The position numbers and the translations under genes were made by a program. A model generated the notes under the pieces. That model ran no database searches. It saw only the letters and a program-made list of their open reading frames with translations, and was not told the DNA's origin. This document shows positions 8,752 to 18,754 of a stretch of DNA of 64,000 nt, one piece after another. Source of the stretch: Maribacter litopenaei (lineage in GTDB: Bacteria > Bacteroidota > Bacteroidia > Flavobacteriales > Flavobacteriaceae); NCBI RefSeq assembly GCF_025244665.1, contig NZ_CP104205.1, positions 2,353,001 to 2,417,000 of the forward strand, given 5' to 3'. Positions within the stretch are counted from its first letter, which is position 1. Every line of letters starts with the position of its first letter.

Positions 8752-9657
8752 CTAAAATTCAAAAACCTTACCATCGTTCGCCAATTCTACCTTATCAAAT
8801 TCAATGAAAGCTTCCTTTTTGAATACCTCGATGGATGTATAACGCGTTGAATAGTGTCCTAAAATCAGTTTGCCTACTGAAGCCTCCTTAGCTATTTTTG
8901 CAGCTTCCTTGGCCGTAGCATGTTTGGTTTTTTTCGCCAAATGCGCCTCCGATTCCAAAAATGTGGACTCGTGGTACAAACAATCCACTTCTTTTATTAA
9001 TGGTAAGATGTCAGGGTTATAAGCGGTGTCACTGCAAAAGGCATAGGACGTCGGTTTTGGCGGGTCAAAAGTCAACGCTTTGTTGGGAATGATTTCGCCA
9101 ATTTCAGTCACTATATCCTTTCCCCTTTTAATATTATTATAATAGGCCTTATCAATTTCATAATATCTGACCGCCTCCACATTCAGTTTTCTCTCTGCCA
9201 ACTTTTCCTTGAACAAAAATCCATTGGTATACACCCTGTGGTCAAGTGGAATAGTCTGTACAGAAACTTTATCATCCTCAAAAACAAGCTCACTATCCCG
9301 GGAAGTCAATTCGTGAAAACAAAGTGGATAGTTTGTCCATGAATCACCCAATTTTAAAAGCATGGTAATGGCCTCTTTAATTCCTTTGGATTCATAGATA
9401 TGAAGTTCTTTATCCCTTCCTAATAAACGGTAGGTAGAGACCAAGCCTGGGAGTCCAAAAAAATGGTCACCATGCAAATGTGAAATAAATATATGTTTGA
9501 TTCTGGAGAACTTTATTCTATGTTTCCTAAGTTGAACCTGGGTACCTTCACCACAATCAATTAAAAACATGTGGTTTTTGACCTCTAACACCTGTGATGT
9601 TGGATTAGTCAAGGTTCTTGGTGTGGCCGCATAACAACCTAGGACGGTCAATTTCAA
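8752..9657 (-). CDS. rnz: Ribonuclease Z
   Basis: A 301-residue metallo-beta-lactamase fold tRNA 3'-processing endonuclease. The zinc motif SHLHGDHFFG lies at residues 59-68 (H60, H62, D64, H65), with further ligands in FCSDTAYN and LGHYSTRY, and the exosite-bearing middle region present. No ATG fits: the frame opens at a TTG (9657) whose first bases overlap the TGA of the preceding STAS-like gene, implying translational coupling. The next in-frame methionine is after the first beta strand and would delete part of the fold. Confidence 0.93.
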   Translation of the reverse strand: MKLTVLGCYAATPRTLTNPTSQVLEVKNHMFLIDCGEGTQVQLRKHRIKFSRIKHIFISHLHGDHFFGLPGLVSTYRLLGRDKELHIYESKGIKEAITMLLKLGDSWTNYPLCFHELTSRDSELVFEDDKVSVQTIPLDHRVYTNGFLFKEKLAERKLNVEAVRYYEIDKAYYNNIKRGKDIVTEIGEIIPNKALTFDPPKPTSYAFCSDTAYNPDILPLIKEVDCLYHESTFLESEAHLAKKTKHATAKEAAKIAKEASVGKLILGHYSTRYTSIEVFKKEAFIEFDKVELANDGKVFEF

Positions 9658-9984
9658 AGCTCCAGATCCCTTTCTATCTCCTCCATTTCAATAATGTCCT
9701 TTGCCTCCTGTAAAGTGGGTGCCACGATAATTTCATCAGGGACTTCATTATAACTAACCTTATCCGTAACAATTACAAAGGACCTTCCGAATTTCTATGC
9801 GTATTTGAGATATCCAAAAACTCCAACACATCTCCGGATGTTAATTTATCAAAAGTGAACAGGTTAATTATGATATTATCATTTTTTACCTCAGAGTATC
9901 TTTCATCCAAATTTTTTAAAAAAACGGAAAGCGATTTTTTTCTTGATCGATTATTGTGGTAGTTCCTTCCTTATCAAAAATCAT
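9654..9984 (-). CDS. Small STAS-like protein upstream of rnz (two frame breaks)
   Basis: Reading three frames in turn gives a protein of about 110 residues: MIFDKEGTTTIIDQEKK at the start, a hydrophobic strand NIIINLFTFDKLTSG in the middle, then SFVIVTDKVSYNEVPDE and a glutamate-rich end. The breaks lie in an A run near 9935 and near 9785, where restoring CCAGA gives NSGRSFVIV. The layout (strand, DxxxxTS turn, helix, strand) resembles STAS or anti-anti-sigma domains, and a protein of this type commonly precedes rnz in Flavobacteria as I recall. Its start lies 5 bases after pyrB, and its TGA overlaps the TTG start of rnz. Function unknown. Confidence 0.6.
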
Positions 9985-9988
9985 AATC

Positions 9989-10920
9989 CTATTGTTTAAT
10001 TTTTGAAGCTAACAAGTAGATTACCGCCATACGAATGGCAACCCCATTCTCTACCTGGTTTAGTATAATGGATTGTTTGGAATCAGCAACATCACTGGTT
10101 ATTTCCACGCCACGGTTAATGGGACCTGGGTGCATGATTACAATTTCCTTGTCCGAGACTATCCAACAATTTTTTATTGACTCCGAATTGCTGTGTGTAT
10201 TCCCGGGTCGTAGGGAAATAACTGATGTCCAAACGCTCATTCTGAATACGCAGCATATTGGCAACATCGCACCATTCCAAAGCTTTTCTAAGGTCCATCT
10301 CCACTCCTACCCCTAGAGATTCTATATATTTTGGAATCAATGTCTTTGGACCGCACACTTTCACATTAGCCCCCTGTAATTTTAACGCAAAAATATTGGA
10401 CAAGGCTACCCTAGAGTGCAAAATGTCCCCAACAATAACTACGTTTTTCCCCGCTACGTCACCTAATTTTTCCCGAATGGAAAAAGAGTCCAGCAAAGCC
10501 TGAGTAGGGTGTTCATGGGCTCCATCTCCGGCATTAACAATGGATGCCTTTACATGTTTTGATAAAAAGATTCCCGCACCGGGGTTGGGATGCCTCATGA
10601 CCACCATATCCACTTTCATGGAGAGAATATTGTTGACAGTATCGATTAGGGTTTCACCTTTCTTAACGGATGATTGGCTCGCCGAAAAGTTGAGCACATC
10701 TGCCGAAAGTCTCTTTTCTGCCAGTTCAAAGGATAATTTGGTCCGCGTGCTGTTTTCAAAAAATATATTAGCTATGGTAATATCCCTAAGCGAAGGTACT
10801 TTCTTAATGGACTAGATTGATTACCTCCTTGAAATGATCCGCAGTTTCAAAAATGAGCTGAATATCCGACTCGTTCAAATATTTGATTCCTAACAAGTGA
10901 TTTACACTCAGTTCGCTCAT
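9989..10920 (-). CDS. pyrB: Aspartate carbamoyltransferase catalytic chain (two frame breaks)
   Basis: The second enzyme of pyrimidine synthesis, joining carbamoyl phosphate to aspartate. Across three frames the product is about 310 residues, the normal length. Visible are [12 protein letters not shown] (carbamoyl phosphate site), [18 protein letters not shown] and MHPGPINRG. The N-terminal break near 10813 disappears if a GGTCC is restored ([12 protein letters not shown]), the second near 10150 if TCTGG is restored ([15 protein letters not shown]). It follows pyrR by 5 bases. I regard it as an intact gene with consensus errors, because pyrimidine synthesis is normally essential. Confidence 0.92.
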
Positions 10921-10925
10921 TTTAT

Positions 10926-11466
10926 TTACCTATTTATCAAATATACAATGTCCTCCCCATCATTTTCCTCCCACATTACCTTTACCTTCTCATTGTCAAT
11001 GGCATCTACTTGCCTACCCCTATAATTTGGCTGTATGGGCAAATGCCTGCTAAAACGCCTATCTATAAGCGTCAAAAGCTCTACCTCTTTGGGCCTACCA
11101 AAGGACTGCAAGGCCGTTAACGCTGCATTAATACTTCGACCTGTGTACAAAACATCATCTATTAGGACTACCTTTTTATCCTCCACCAAAAAATTTATTT
11201 TGGTCTTTGTAGCCTCCAAAGTCTTTTCTCCCCTTCTAAAATCATCCCTGTAAAAAGTGATGTCCGTGAAAACCTAAATCAATGTGTTTTACCTTGTACT
11301 CTTCCGGAAGAATTTTGGTAAGTCTTTGGGCCACAAATATTCCTCTAGGTTGAATCCCTATAAGAACGGTATCCTTAAAATCCTCATGATTTTCAAGCAG
11401 TTGACAAGCCAAACGATGAAGGATGATATTAATTTCCTTTGAAGAGAGTAAGACTTTTTGACTCAT
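10926..11466 (-). CDS. pyrR: PyrR, uracil phosphoribosyltransferase / pyr regulator (one frame break)
   Basis: The PRPP-binding loop VVLIDDVLYTGRSI and the N-terminal LIGIQPRGIFVAQRL mark PyrR of about 180 residues. Two frames join near 11267, where TTTTCACGGACATC would be TTTTCTGGACATC, giving FLDITFYRDDFRRG as in the family. PyrR converts uracil to UMP and in many bacteria binds pyr mRNA to attenuate transcription; whether it does so here is unclear, as I see no anti-terminator structure in the short leader between the rpsA terminator and this gene. First gene of the pyrR-pyrB-STAS-rnz unit, with its own TATTTTTG element 29 bases upstream. Confidence 0.9.
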
Positions 11467-11494
11467 AATTCGTCAGTCATGCTTTTAAGCTTGA

Positions 11495-11502
11495 CAAAAA
11501 TA
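11495..11502 (-). promoter_or_regulatory. Candidate -7 element for pyrR-pyrB
   Basis: TATTTTTG on the minus strand, 29 bases before the pyrR ATG and downstream of the rpsA terminator. It fits TAnnTTTG; no clear TTG lies at the expected -33 distance. Confidence 0.4.
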
Positions 11503-11546
11503 GGGAATTCTCTCAAATAATCTTTCTTAGATTTTAGAAACAAAAA

Positions 11547-11567
11547 GGCCCGGCATAATGCCGGGCC
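11547..11567 (-). terminator. Rho-independent terminator of rpsA
   Basis: A nine-base-pair GC stem (GGCCCGGCA / TGCCGGGCC) with loop TAA; on the minus strand it is followed by TTTTTG. It lies 25 bases after the rpsA stop and separates it from pyrR. Confidence 0.9.
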
Positions 11568-11592
11568 CAATAAATTATAAAGATTTAATGGA

Positions 11593-13439
11593 TTACTTCT
11601 TCTTCTTAGAATCAGCTTCCATTTTATCTTTTAACGCTTGCAATGCATCGTTGGCATCCCCTAAAGTTGGTTTTGCCTCTTCCGCTGCGGCCGCTTGTCT
11701 TTGAGCTGCTGCTTTAACATTGCGTTGTTCCTCTTCCCTAAAGATAGCTGTATGGCTAGCTACAACACGTTTGAAGTCTTTGTTGAACTCAATGATCTTG
11801 AATTCTGCTTCATCGCCTTTTCCTAGTTTTTTACCATCTTCCTTTTCAAGGTGACGCTGTGGAATAAATGCAGTGATATCCTCATTAAAGTCTATAGTAG
11901 CACCTTTATCAACCACATCAGTAATTGTAGCTTTGTGTACTGTTCCTACTGCGAACTCAGCTTCATATTTATCCCAAGGGTTTTCTGTTGTTTGTTTGTG
12001 ACCTAAGCTCAACTTGCGTCCATCAACATCCAATTCCAACACCTCTACTTCCAAAGTATCACCTACATTGGTGAACTCGGAAGGATGTTTGATTTTCTTA
12101 GTCCAAGAAAGGTCTGAGATATAAATAAGACCATCGATTCCTTCTTCCAATTCTACGAATACACCAAAGTTTGTGAAGTTACGAACGATTCCTTTATGTC
12201 TTGAACCTACAGGATATTTAGACGTAATGTCAGTCCATGGGTCTCGGAGTCAATTGCTTGATACCAAGAGACATCTTACGATCTTCCCTATCCAAGGTCA
12301 ATACAACTGCCTCAACCTCATCCCCAACTTTTACGAAATCCTGAGCGGAACGTAAGTGTGTGGACCAAGACATTTCAGATACGTGGATTAGACCTTCTAC
12401 ACCTTCTACAACTTCTATAAACGCACCGTAGTCAGCTATAACAACTACTTTACCTTTAACTTTATCTCCAACCTTGATTTCATCGCTAAGAGCTTCCCAA
12501 GGATGTTTCTCCAACTGCTTAAGACCTAATTGAATTCTAGATTTATTCTCGTCAAAATCAAGGATTACAACATTCAATTTCTCGGTCAAGTTCAACAACC
12601 TCGTTCGGGTGGTTGATCCTGCTCCAAGAAAGGTCTGTAATATGAACAAGACCATCAACACCACCAAGATCGATAAAGACACCATAAGAAGTGATGTTTT
12701 TAACAACACCTTCCAATACTTGCCCTTTCTCCAACTGGCTGATGATTTCCTTTTTCTGTTCTTCGATATCAGCTTCAATAAGTGCCTTATGCGAAACAAC
12801 AACGTTTTTAAACTCGTGGTTGATTTTAACAACCTTGAATTCCATTGTTTTATTCACATACTGATCGTAATCCCTAATCGGCTTCACGTCAATTTGAGAT
12901 CCTGGTAAGAACGCTTCTATTCCGAATACGTCCACAATCATACCACCTTTAGTTCTGCATTTAACAAAACCGGATACAATTTCTTCTTTGTCATGGGCGG
13001 CGTTAACCCTATCCCAAGCTTTGATCGTACGTGCCTTTCTGTGTGACAATACCAATTGACCGCTTTTATCCTCACGAATATCAATCAATACCTCAACCTT
13101 GTCGCCTACCTTTAAATTTGGGTTGTAACGAAACTCGTTCAAAGAAATAACACCCTCAGATTTGGCGTTAATATCAATGATTGCCTCCCTATCGGTTAAA
13201 TAAACTACCGTTCCTTCAACCACTTCCTCATCGGCAGTATCAACGAAATTTTCGGCAACCAAATCTTCAAATTCCTTAAGCTTAGAATCGTCTACTCTCT
13301 CAATTCCTTGCTCGTACTTTTCCCAATTGAAATTTTCTAAAAACTCTTGTGGATCCTGCTTTGGGGTTTCCTTTGCAGTCTCTTGTGTAGTAGCCTCTGT
13401 AGTTTCTTCTACTTCAGCTGTTGCTTTTTCTTCAGCCAT
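11593..13439 (-). CDS. rpsA: 30S ribosomal protein S1 (two frame breaks)
   Basis: A protein of about 615 residues with an acidic, Thr/Glu-rich leader and six S1 (OB-fold) repeats, the Bacteroidota form of S1, which helps mRNA bind the 30S subunit. Repeat cores such as SYGVFIDLGGVDGLVHITDLSW, cut here into its own frames, are well kept. The frames join near 12584 (restoring CCAGA gives LDQKLNVVILDF) and near 12240 (restoring CCAGA gives LTPDPWTDI). S1 is essential, so these breaks are almost certainly not biological. The C-terminus is Ala-, Glu- and Lys-rich. A strong promoter lies about 120 bases upstream and a terminator follows. Confidence 0.95.
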
Positions 13440-13559
13440 TTGCTGATTTAAAATTTGTATTTCATAACCCTATCAAGATGTAAGCAATGGCTATGAAAGT
13501 CATTAATTATTTGATTTTATCCCCTTTTCCGTCTTGATATACTTGCTAAAAAAGGAGTG

Positions 13560-13590
13560 CAAAAATACAACTAAATTTATTAATACACAA
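13560..13590 (-). promoter_or_regulatory. Bacteroidota-type promoter of rpsA
   Basis: On the minus strand TTG (13588-13590) is followed after 20 bases by TATTTTTG (13560-13567), matching the TTG / TAnnTTTG promoter of Bacteroidota. It gives a leader of about 110 bases. Confidence 0.7.
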
Positions 13591-13705
13591 TAAGTTGAAG
13601 CTCATCTAAATATCGTGCTACAGTATTTGGCAATTTTTGGAAGGTTTTGCCCAAATATCATTAACTTAACACCATAAATATTAACCGTTAAATCGAAAGT
13701 AAATT

Positions 13706-14086
13706 ATGAGCGTTAAGGCAAAGTATCAACCAGTATTGGATCTAGGAGAGCAACTTGGCATCAAGGATGGAAATGTTACCGTTGAAGGTGATATCCTTAA
13801 AGTAAAAGGTATGGCTAAAACCCAATATGAAAAGAATATTCTTTGGGACAAAATAAAGGAAATTGGAGGCGAAAAACCTTCGGATATAAAGGCGAACATT
13901 ACTGTTGAGGATGATTCAGTATACCATAGGCACACCGTTAAAAGTGGCGAATCCTTGAGCAAAATAGCCAAGCATTACTATGGGGATCCTATGAAATACA
14001 AGCAAATATTCGAAGCCAATACCAACATCCTGAAAAATCCTGACCTAATCCATCCCGATCAGGTACTGGCCATTCCCAATTTATAA
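13706..14086 (+). CDS. BON-LysM small protein
   Basis: A 126-residue protein with no signal peptide. Residues about 20-68 form a BON-like segment (GNVTVEGDILKVKG and a KPSDIKANI ending), and residues 75-125 form a LysM domain (HTVKSGESLSKIAKHYYG, then HPDQVLAIP). This is the domain order of E. coli Kbp/YgaU, a potassium-binding cytoplasmic protein, though whether potassium binding is conserved is not visible. It is a single gene, divergent from rpsA and ending at a shared terminator with cmk. Confidence 0.85.
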   Translation: MSVKAKYQPVLDLGEQLGIKDGNVTVEGDILKVKGMAKTQYEKNILWDKIKEIGGEKPSDIKANITVEDDSVYHRHTVKSGESLSKIAKHYYGDPMKYKQIFEANTNILKNPDLIHPDQVLAIPNL

Positions 14087-14111
14087 GTATTTATTATTAT
14101 GGAATAAAAAA

Positions 14112-14131
14112 ACCGCCGTAAATCCGGCGGT
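14112..14131. terminator. Bidirectional terminator between LysM gene and cmk
   Basis: Stem ACCGCCG / CGGCGGT with loop TAAATC, flanked by A7 on the left and T9 on the right, so it can end transcripts from both sides. Confidence 0.85.
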
Positions 14132-14138
14132 TTTTTTT

Positions 14139-14831
14139 TCAGCTTTTTTCTATGACCCTAAGCGCATGCTCATATATCCGCTCAAATTGCTGCACCAGTC
14201 CTAAATCACTATTATCAAATTCGATGGCGTCCTCCGCTTTTTTTAATGGGGAGTTTTCCCTATGCGAATCGATATAGTCCCTTTTTTGAACATTTTCCAA
14301 AATATCCTCATATTTAACATTCTCTCCGCGATCCAACAACTCCTTATATCGTCTTACCGCCCTTTTTTCAGGACTGGCCGTCATGAAAACCTTAAGTTCG
14401 GCTTCAGGAAAAACGACAGTCCCAATGTCCCTACCATCCATCACAACACCTTTGTTCTTTCCCATATCCTGCTGCAAGGAGACCAATCTTGACCTCACCT
14501 CCTTGATTTCCGCAACCTGGCTCACATAATTGGAAACATCCAAGGTCCTGATTTCCCTTTCCACATTTTTATCGTTCAAATACATTTCGGCAAAACCCAA
14601 ATCCGGATTAAAAACAAACTTTAGTTGAATTTTGTCCAAGTCATTTATCAGTCCCTCAATATCAAAATTCCCATTCCCTATGTAGCCCATTTCCATGGCG
14701 TAAAGGGTCACTGCCCTATACATTGCCCCGGTATCTACATACACGTATTTCAGTTGTTTTGCCAGTTGTTTTGCCAAGGTACTTTTCCCGGTGGAAGAAA
14801 AACCGTCTATGGCTATGGTTATTTTGTTCAT
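14139..14831 (-). CDS. cmk: Cytidylate kinase
   Basis: A 230-residue NMP kinase that phosphorylates CMP and dCMP. The P-loop GFSSTGKST is at residues 10-18, followed by YVDTGAMYRAVTL, the substrate segment MDGRDIGTVVFP and the arginine-rich lid region RRYKELLDRGE. It lies downstream of lon with a 24-base gap, so they may be co-transcribed. It is intact and its TGA is immediately followed by the shared terminator. Confidence 0.94.
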   Translation of the reverse strand: MNKITIAIDGFSSTGKSTLAKQLAKQLKYVYVDTGAMYRAVTLYAMEMGYIGNGNFDIEGLINDLDKIQLKFVFNPDLGFAEMYLNDKNVEREIRTLDVSNYVSQVAEIKEVRSRLVSLQQDMGKNKGVVMDGRDIGTVVFPEAELKVFMTASPEKRAVRRYKELLDRGENVKYEDILENVQKRDYIDSHRENSPLKKAEDAIEFDNSDLGLVQQFERIYEHALRVIEKS

Positions 14832-14855
14832 CTTTTAAAGATACTTGAAAAACCC

Positions 14856-17311
14856 TTATAGGTTTTTGGCGTCCTTTACTTTTTGATTGGTCAATGCTAT
14901 ATCAATGACTTCGGACATTTCGGTCACATAATGGAATTTCAAACCTTTTAAATACGATTCCTTTATTTCCTTCACATCCCTTTCATTATCGGCACAAAGT
15001 ATAATCTCCTTAATTCGGGCTCTTTTGGCAGCCAATATCTTTTCCTTAATACCACCAACAGGCAGCACTTTTCCTCTCAACGTGATCTCGCCGGTCATGG
15101 CTAAACTTTTTTTGATTCTTTTTTGTGTGAAAAGAGATACCAAAGAAGTTAACATAGTAATACCAGCGCTTGGCCCATCCTTTGGAGTAGCTCCTTCGGA
15201 ACATGGATATGTACATTATACTTTTCGAATATCGAAGAATCTATACCAAACCTATCTGCATTGGACTTTATGTACTCCATTGCAATGGTAGCGGATTCTT
15301 TCATGACCTTACCCAAGTTTCCAGTTATACTTAAATTACCTTTTCCTTTGGACAAAATTGATTCTATAAAAAGAATATCTCCACCAACACTGATCCATGC
15401 CAAACCAGTAACCACACCTGCTACCTCATTATTTTCATACTTACTACGTTCCATTTTTGGAGCACCCAAAACTTTTTCAATATCCGCGTTACTGACCTTT
15501 ACATCATACTCTTCTTCCTTGGCAATGGACTTAGCTGCATAACGAACCATTTTCGCTATTTGTTTCTCCAATGAACGCACACCGGATTCCCGTGTATAAC
15601 CTTCAACGATTTTCTCCAACTGCGGTTTTCCAATCTTTAAATGAGTGGAATTCAAACCATGCTCCTCCAATTGCTTAGGCAGTAAATGTCTTTTGGCAAT
15701 TTCTACCTTTTCCTCTATGGTGTATCCGCTTACATTGATAATTTCCATCCGATCCCTCAAAGCAGGTTGGATATTACCCAAATTATTGGCCGTGGCTACA
15801 AACATAACTTTGGATAGATCGTAACCCATTTCCAAGAAGTTGTCATAGAAATCATTATTCTGCTCTGGATCCAAAACCTCCAACATTGCTGAGGACGGGT
15901 CTCCTTGGTAGCTGTTTGACAACTTGTCTATTTCGTCCAAAATAAAAACTGGATTGGAAGTACCCGCCTTTTTAAGGTTCTGTACAATCCTACCGGGCAT
16001 GGCTCCAATATATGTTTTTCTATGTCCGCGAATCTCAGCTTCGTCCCGTAAACCGCCTAAGGACATACGTACATATTGCCTTCCCAATGCTTCTGCAATT
16101 GATTTCCCTAAAGATGTTTTACCTACCCCTGGAGATTCATAAAGACAAAGAATGGGAGATTTCATATCGTTTCGCAGTTTTAAAACTGCCAAATATTCGA
16201 TAATCCTTCTTTTTACATCTTCCGGACCATAATGATTCCTATTTAAGATGCGTTCTGCTCGTTTTAAATCGAACTTGTCCTTGGAATATTCGTTCCAAGG
16301 TAAATCCAACAATAAGTCCAAGTAATTTCTTTGAATGGAGTACTCTGCTACTTGGGGGTTCATACGCTGCATTTTGGCCAGTTCCTTTTCAAAATGCTCC
16401 TTTACTTTCTTGCTCCATTTCTTCTTTTTCCCACGTTCGCGCATTTCATCCAACTCCTCATCGTAAGAGACACCTCCAAGCTCCTCCTGTATGGTCTTCA
16501 TTTGCTGATGAAGAAAATATTCACGTTGCTGTTGATCCAAGTCACTTCTAACTTTGGACTGTATATCATTTTTCAGCTCCAATTTTTGGAGTTCAACGTT
16601 CATATACTTTAAAGTGGCCAAAGCGCGCTCCTGTAGACTGCCGATTTCCAACAACTCTTGTTTCTCCTTCACAGCGAGATTTAGGTTTGAGGAAACAAAG
16701 TTTATTAAGAATGAGTCACTCTGAATATTTTTGATGGCAAAGGAAGCTTCACTGGGAATATTTGGATTGTCCTTGATGATTCTCAAGGCCAAATCCTTAA
16801 TAGAATCGATAATAGCCAAAAATTCCTTGCTGTTTTTATCAGGTCTAATCTCTTCCGTTTCACGAACCGTCGCCGTGATATAAGGTTTTTTGGTCAACAC
16901 TTCTGCTATCTCAAAACGCTTTTTACCCTGAATGATTACCGTAGTATTACCATCCGGCATCTGCAAAACCCTTAAAATACGGGCAACGATTCCCAATGTA
17001 TTAATATCCTTAATATCCGGGTTTTCAGTTTCTTCATCCTTTTGGGATACTACTCCAATAACTTTGCTTCCATTATTGGCATCTTTTATCAATTGGATGG
17101 ACTTGTCCCTTCCGGCAGTAATAGGTATTACAACACCAGGGAACAATACCGTATTTCTTAAGGGCAAAATAGGTAAGGTTTCCGGTAATTGCTCACTATT
17201 CATTTGCTCTTCGTCCTCTGCAGTAAGCAGCGGAATTAACTCGGAATCCTGATCAATACCCTGTAAGGACATATTGTCAAAATTTTCAAATTTAGAATCT
17301 CCCATACTCAT
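14856..17311 (-). CDS. lon: ATP-dependent Lon protease (one frame break; Walker A altered)
   Basis: A LonA-type protease of about 815 residues: N-terminal substrate domain, AAA+ module and Ser-Lys protease domain. The long frame ends near 15149 after HVP; the next frame goes on with TPKDGPSAG (catalytic Ser) and [19 protein letters not shown] (catalytic Lys). Restoring CCAGA near 15198 gives [15 protein letters not shown]. Notably, the Walker A reads YESPGVGKT instead of the near-invariant YGPPGVGKT; restoring GGACC at 16134-16138 would give GPPGVGKT, so I think this is a silent consensus error, not an inactive ATPase. The start [11 protein letters not shown] lies after a short AT-rich leader. 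Confidence 0.95.
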
Positions 17312-17365
17312 ATATCGGTCATTCTGTCATTAAACAGACAGCTACTTTTTTATTGTTCAAAATTT

Positions 17366-17400
17366 AAAAACCCTTGAAAGAGCTTGCTAACAGGGTTTTT
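17366..17400 (-). terminator. Likely terminator after the sugar acetyltransferase gene
   Basis: AAAAACCCT and AGGGTTTTT form an imperfect hairpin around a 17-base loop. It lies between the acetyltransferase stop and the lon start; T-rich on both sides. Confidence 0.5.
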
Positions 17401-17507
17401 ATCGTTTTATAGTCTTTCTACTCCTTACCTATTTCAATTCTTGTGCCATTCATATGGTAGTCATATGTTCCTTTGTCATCGTCATACACCATCTAAGAAT
17501 GGTATAA

Positions 17508-18080
17508 CTAAAGTTCCTGGATGACTTTACACGGATTACCAAAAGCAAGAGTATTGTCCGGGATATCCTTCGTGACAACACTTCCGGCACCAATAGTCAC
17601 ATTATGTCCTATGGTAACTCCAGGGCAAATAACTGCATTTCCGCCAATCCGGACGTTATCACCGATTGTTACCGGCAAACTTGAAGTTACATACGATGCT
17701 CCTTTAGGATTTTCTAGTATCCTTTCAGATGCCTTTAAAGGATGTGAAGCCGTATAAATTTGTACATATGGCGCTATAAGCACATTTTTACCGATTGTGA
17801 TTTTGTTATCATCCAAAAAAGTACAGTTCATATTCACAAATGTGCCTTCGCCAATGGATATATTATTTCCATAATCGCAGAAAAAGGGAGATTCTATCCA
17901 AACACCCTTCCCGATGTGTTGAAAAAGTTGGGATAGGATTCGTTGACGTTCCTGAGTTAAGTCGGCTTCTAAACTATTAAGTTCCTTGGTCAATTTTCGT
18001 GCATGGAAATACATCTCCAACAACTCCGGATCTCGGGAATTATAGACCATTCCTTGAAGCATTTTTTCCCTTTCTGTCAT
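17508..18080 (-). CDS. Maltose/galactoside O-acetyltransferase-like hexapeptide protein
   Basis: A 190-residue left-handed beta-helix acetyltransferase. The N-terminal MTEREKMLQGMVYNSRDPEL is the maltose acetyltransferase domain; hexapeptide repeats run from about residue 70 (ISIGEG, KITIGKN, VTIGDN, VTIGAGS) and the catalytic histidine is H113 in TASHPL. The family moves acetyl from acetyl-CoA to sugars such as maltose, galactosides or nodulation factors. Substrate is not determinable. It sits alone between lon and the divergent sigma factor operon. Confidence 0.85.
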   Translation of the reverse strand: MTEREKMLQGMVYNSRDPELLEMYFHARKLTKELNSLEADLTQERQRILSQLFQHIGKGVWIESPFFCDYGNNISIGEGTFVNMNCTFLDDNKITIGKNVLIAPYVQIYTASHPLKASERILENPKGASYVTSSLPVTIGDNVRIGGNAVICPGVTIGHNVTIGAGSVVTKDIPDNTLAFGNPCKVIQEL

Positions 18081-18200
18081 ACTGTGTATTTTATTTTGAG
18101 GTATACATTGTGGAATATCCCAATCAATTTAGAAAAACTTTTCGGCCAAAACTGTAACAATAGGTAAATTGAGTCATCTCTAAGACAAACCAATCACTTT

Positions 18201-18754
18201 TTGAGCCAAAGTAAGGTACATATTGATGATTTATTACAATCGTGCAGGGAAGGTAAGCAAAGTGCACAACTGGAAGTTTACAATCGGTATTATAAGGCGA
18301 TGTACAATACCGCCTTACGGATTGTAAAGCACAGTGCCGAGGCCGAAGATGTTATGCAGGAATCGTTTTTAAACGCGTTTACGAAACTGGATACTTTTAG
18401 AGGCGAGGTAACTTTTGGAGCATGGCTTAAAAGAATTGTTGTAAACAACAGTATTTACCATTACAAAAAGCAACGTAAAAAGAATGAAGTTGCGCTGGAT
18501 GATTTAATGTACAAGGTCGAAGATAATGACGGAATTGCTTCGGATCATGTGTTTGCTGAACAAAAGGCTCAAAAAGTAATGGAAACCATGAAACGCTTAA
18601 AAGATAATTACAGAATTTCTTTGACCTTACATTTAATCGAAGGGTATGACTATGAGGAGATCAGTTCCATTATGGATATGAGCTATGCAAATTGTAGGAC
18701 TACCATTTCCGAGCAAAAGAAAGTCTTAGAAAACAACTATTAATTGCAAACTGA
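18201..18754 (+). CDS. ECF-type RNA polymerase sigma factor (C-terminal frame break)
   Basis: Region 2 is clear (AEDVMQESFLNAFTKLDTF, then FGAWLKRIVVNN) and region 4 ends in an HTH (GYDYEEISSIMDMSYANCRTT). The raw frame ends ISEQKKVLENNY at 18743, but restoring CCAGA near 18710 gives ISRAKESLRKQLLIAN, the usual ECF end, with a TGA that overlaps the next ATG (TGATG). It starts at a TTG at 18201; no nearby ATG fits. About 184 residues after repair. As first gene of a sigma / membrane protein / DUF4097 / GIN operon, it probably responds to an envelope signal and drives its own operon. Confidence 0.85.

Noticed and set aside
15149..15210. Programmed frameshift in lon
   Set aside because: No slippery heptamer or pseudoknot is seen, and the same motif explains breaks in many unrelated genes.
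11593..17311. Pseudogenes of rpsA, pyrB, pyrR and lon
   Set aside because: All parts are present and conserved, the genes are essential or nearly so, and the breaks share one motif; consensus errors are more likely than gene decay.
17430..17500. A 24-codon ORF (MVYDDDKGTYDYHM...) on the minus strand
   Set aside because: Too short and without similarity I recognise; it lies between the acetyltransferase gene and its likely terminator and may be a leftover fragment.
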